64,000 nucleotides of DNA from Paenibacillus dendritiformis (GTDB lineage Bacteria > Bacillota > Bacilli > Paenibacillales > Paenibacillaceae): contig NZ_OX216966.1 in assembly GCF_945605565.1 (NCBI RefSeq), forward strand, positions 1,477,001 through 1,541,000, in the 5' to 3' direction. Both the position numbers and the translations under genes were made by a program. The notes below the pieces were generated by a model that made no database searches, was not told the DNA's origin, and saw only the letters and a list, made by a program, of their open reading frames with translations. Shown piece after piece: positions 63,951 to 64,000 of this stretch; position 1 is the first letter of the stretch, and every line of letters starts with the position of its first letter.

Positions 63951-63981
63951 AAAAGCTGCCGAACGCGTCGGCAGCTTTTTT
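63951..63981 (+). terminator. Terminator of the iol operon
   Basis: AAGCTGCCGA and TCGGCAGCTT pair perfectly around ACGCG, followed by TTTTC. It lies about 46 bp after the symporter stop. Confidence 0.88.
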
Positions 63982-64000
63982 CTTGGGCTGTCACATGATT

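Overview
The window looks like a chromosomal segment of a Paenibacillus-type Firmicute. The main reasons are the many lplA/lplB/lplC-style carbohydrate ABC importers with YesM/YesN-type two-component control, long GC-rich genes with strong AGGAGG ribosome binding sites and frequent GTG/TTG starts, SigA-like promoters, a guanine riboswitch, and a stalk-domain secreted protein. Species cannot be named from the sequence alone. No rRNA, tRNA or CRISPR array was seen.

Layout. 0-2.4 kb: threonine-to-glycine operon tdh-kbl. 2.5-4.5 kb: DeoR regulator overlapping an MFS exporter/permease. 4.9-6.1 kb: an AT-richer pair, an XRE regulator fused to a desulfoferrodoxin-like domain, then an isochorismatase-family hydrolase. 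6.7-11.6 kb: Gfo/Idh/MocA dehydrogenase plus an ABC sugar importer (two permeases and a binding protein). 11.7-12.6 kb (minus): serine beta-lactamase-family hydrolase. 12.9-24.4 kb: esterase, importer, GH3 beta-glucosidase, very long GH94 phosphorylase and LacI regulator, read here as a beta-1,2-glucooligosaccharide (sophorooligosaccharide) utilisation operon. 24.5-25.9 kb: small unknown genes. 26.1-33.3 kb: a third importer with a YesM/YesN-type sensor and regulator. 33.4-40.8 kb: guaA with a roughly 5.7-kb genomic island inserted at its 3' end. The last ~186 bp of guaA are present on both sides, and the island holds a ruined tyrosine integrase, phage remnants, two AT-rich unknown genes and a strongly folded intergenic element. 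41-49.6 kb: stalk protein, guanine-riboswitch-controlled purine permease, Pot-type ABC importer and adenine deaminase. 49.7-52.2 kb: repeat-rich DNA with a degenerate IS1595-type transposase. 52.2-63.9 kb: myo-inositol cluster (LacI regulator, iolB and iolG on minus; iolC, iolA, iolD, iolE, a second inositol dehydrogenase and a sodium/solute symporter on plus) with paired operators in the divergent promoter region.

How it works together. Most of the window captures and breaks down carbohydrates. All three sugar importers lack their own ATPase, so they probably share an MsmX-like ATPase encoded elsewhere. Each block has its own controller (DeoR, LacI, YesMN, LacI), and several have visible palindromic operators next to recognisable promoters. 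Purine metabolism (guaA, pbuG, ade) brackets the island, but it is interrupted by it. The parts most likely to contain undescribed biology are the guaA island cargo with its structured RNA candidate, the regulator with the iron-superoxide-reductase-like domain, and the esterase that leads the beta-1,2-glucan operon.
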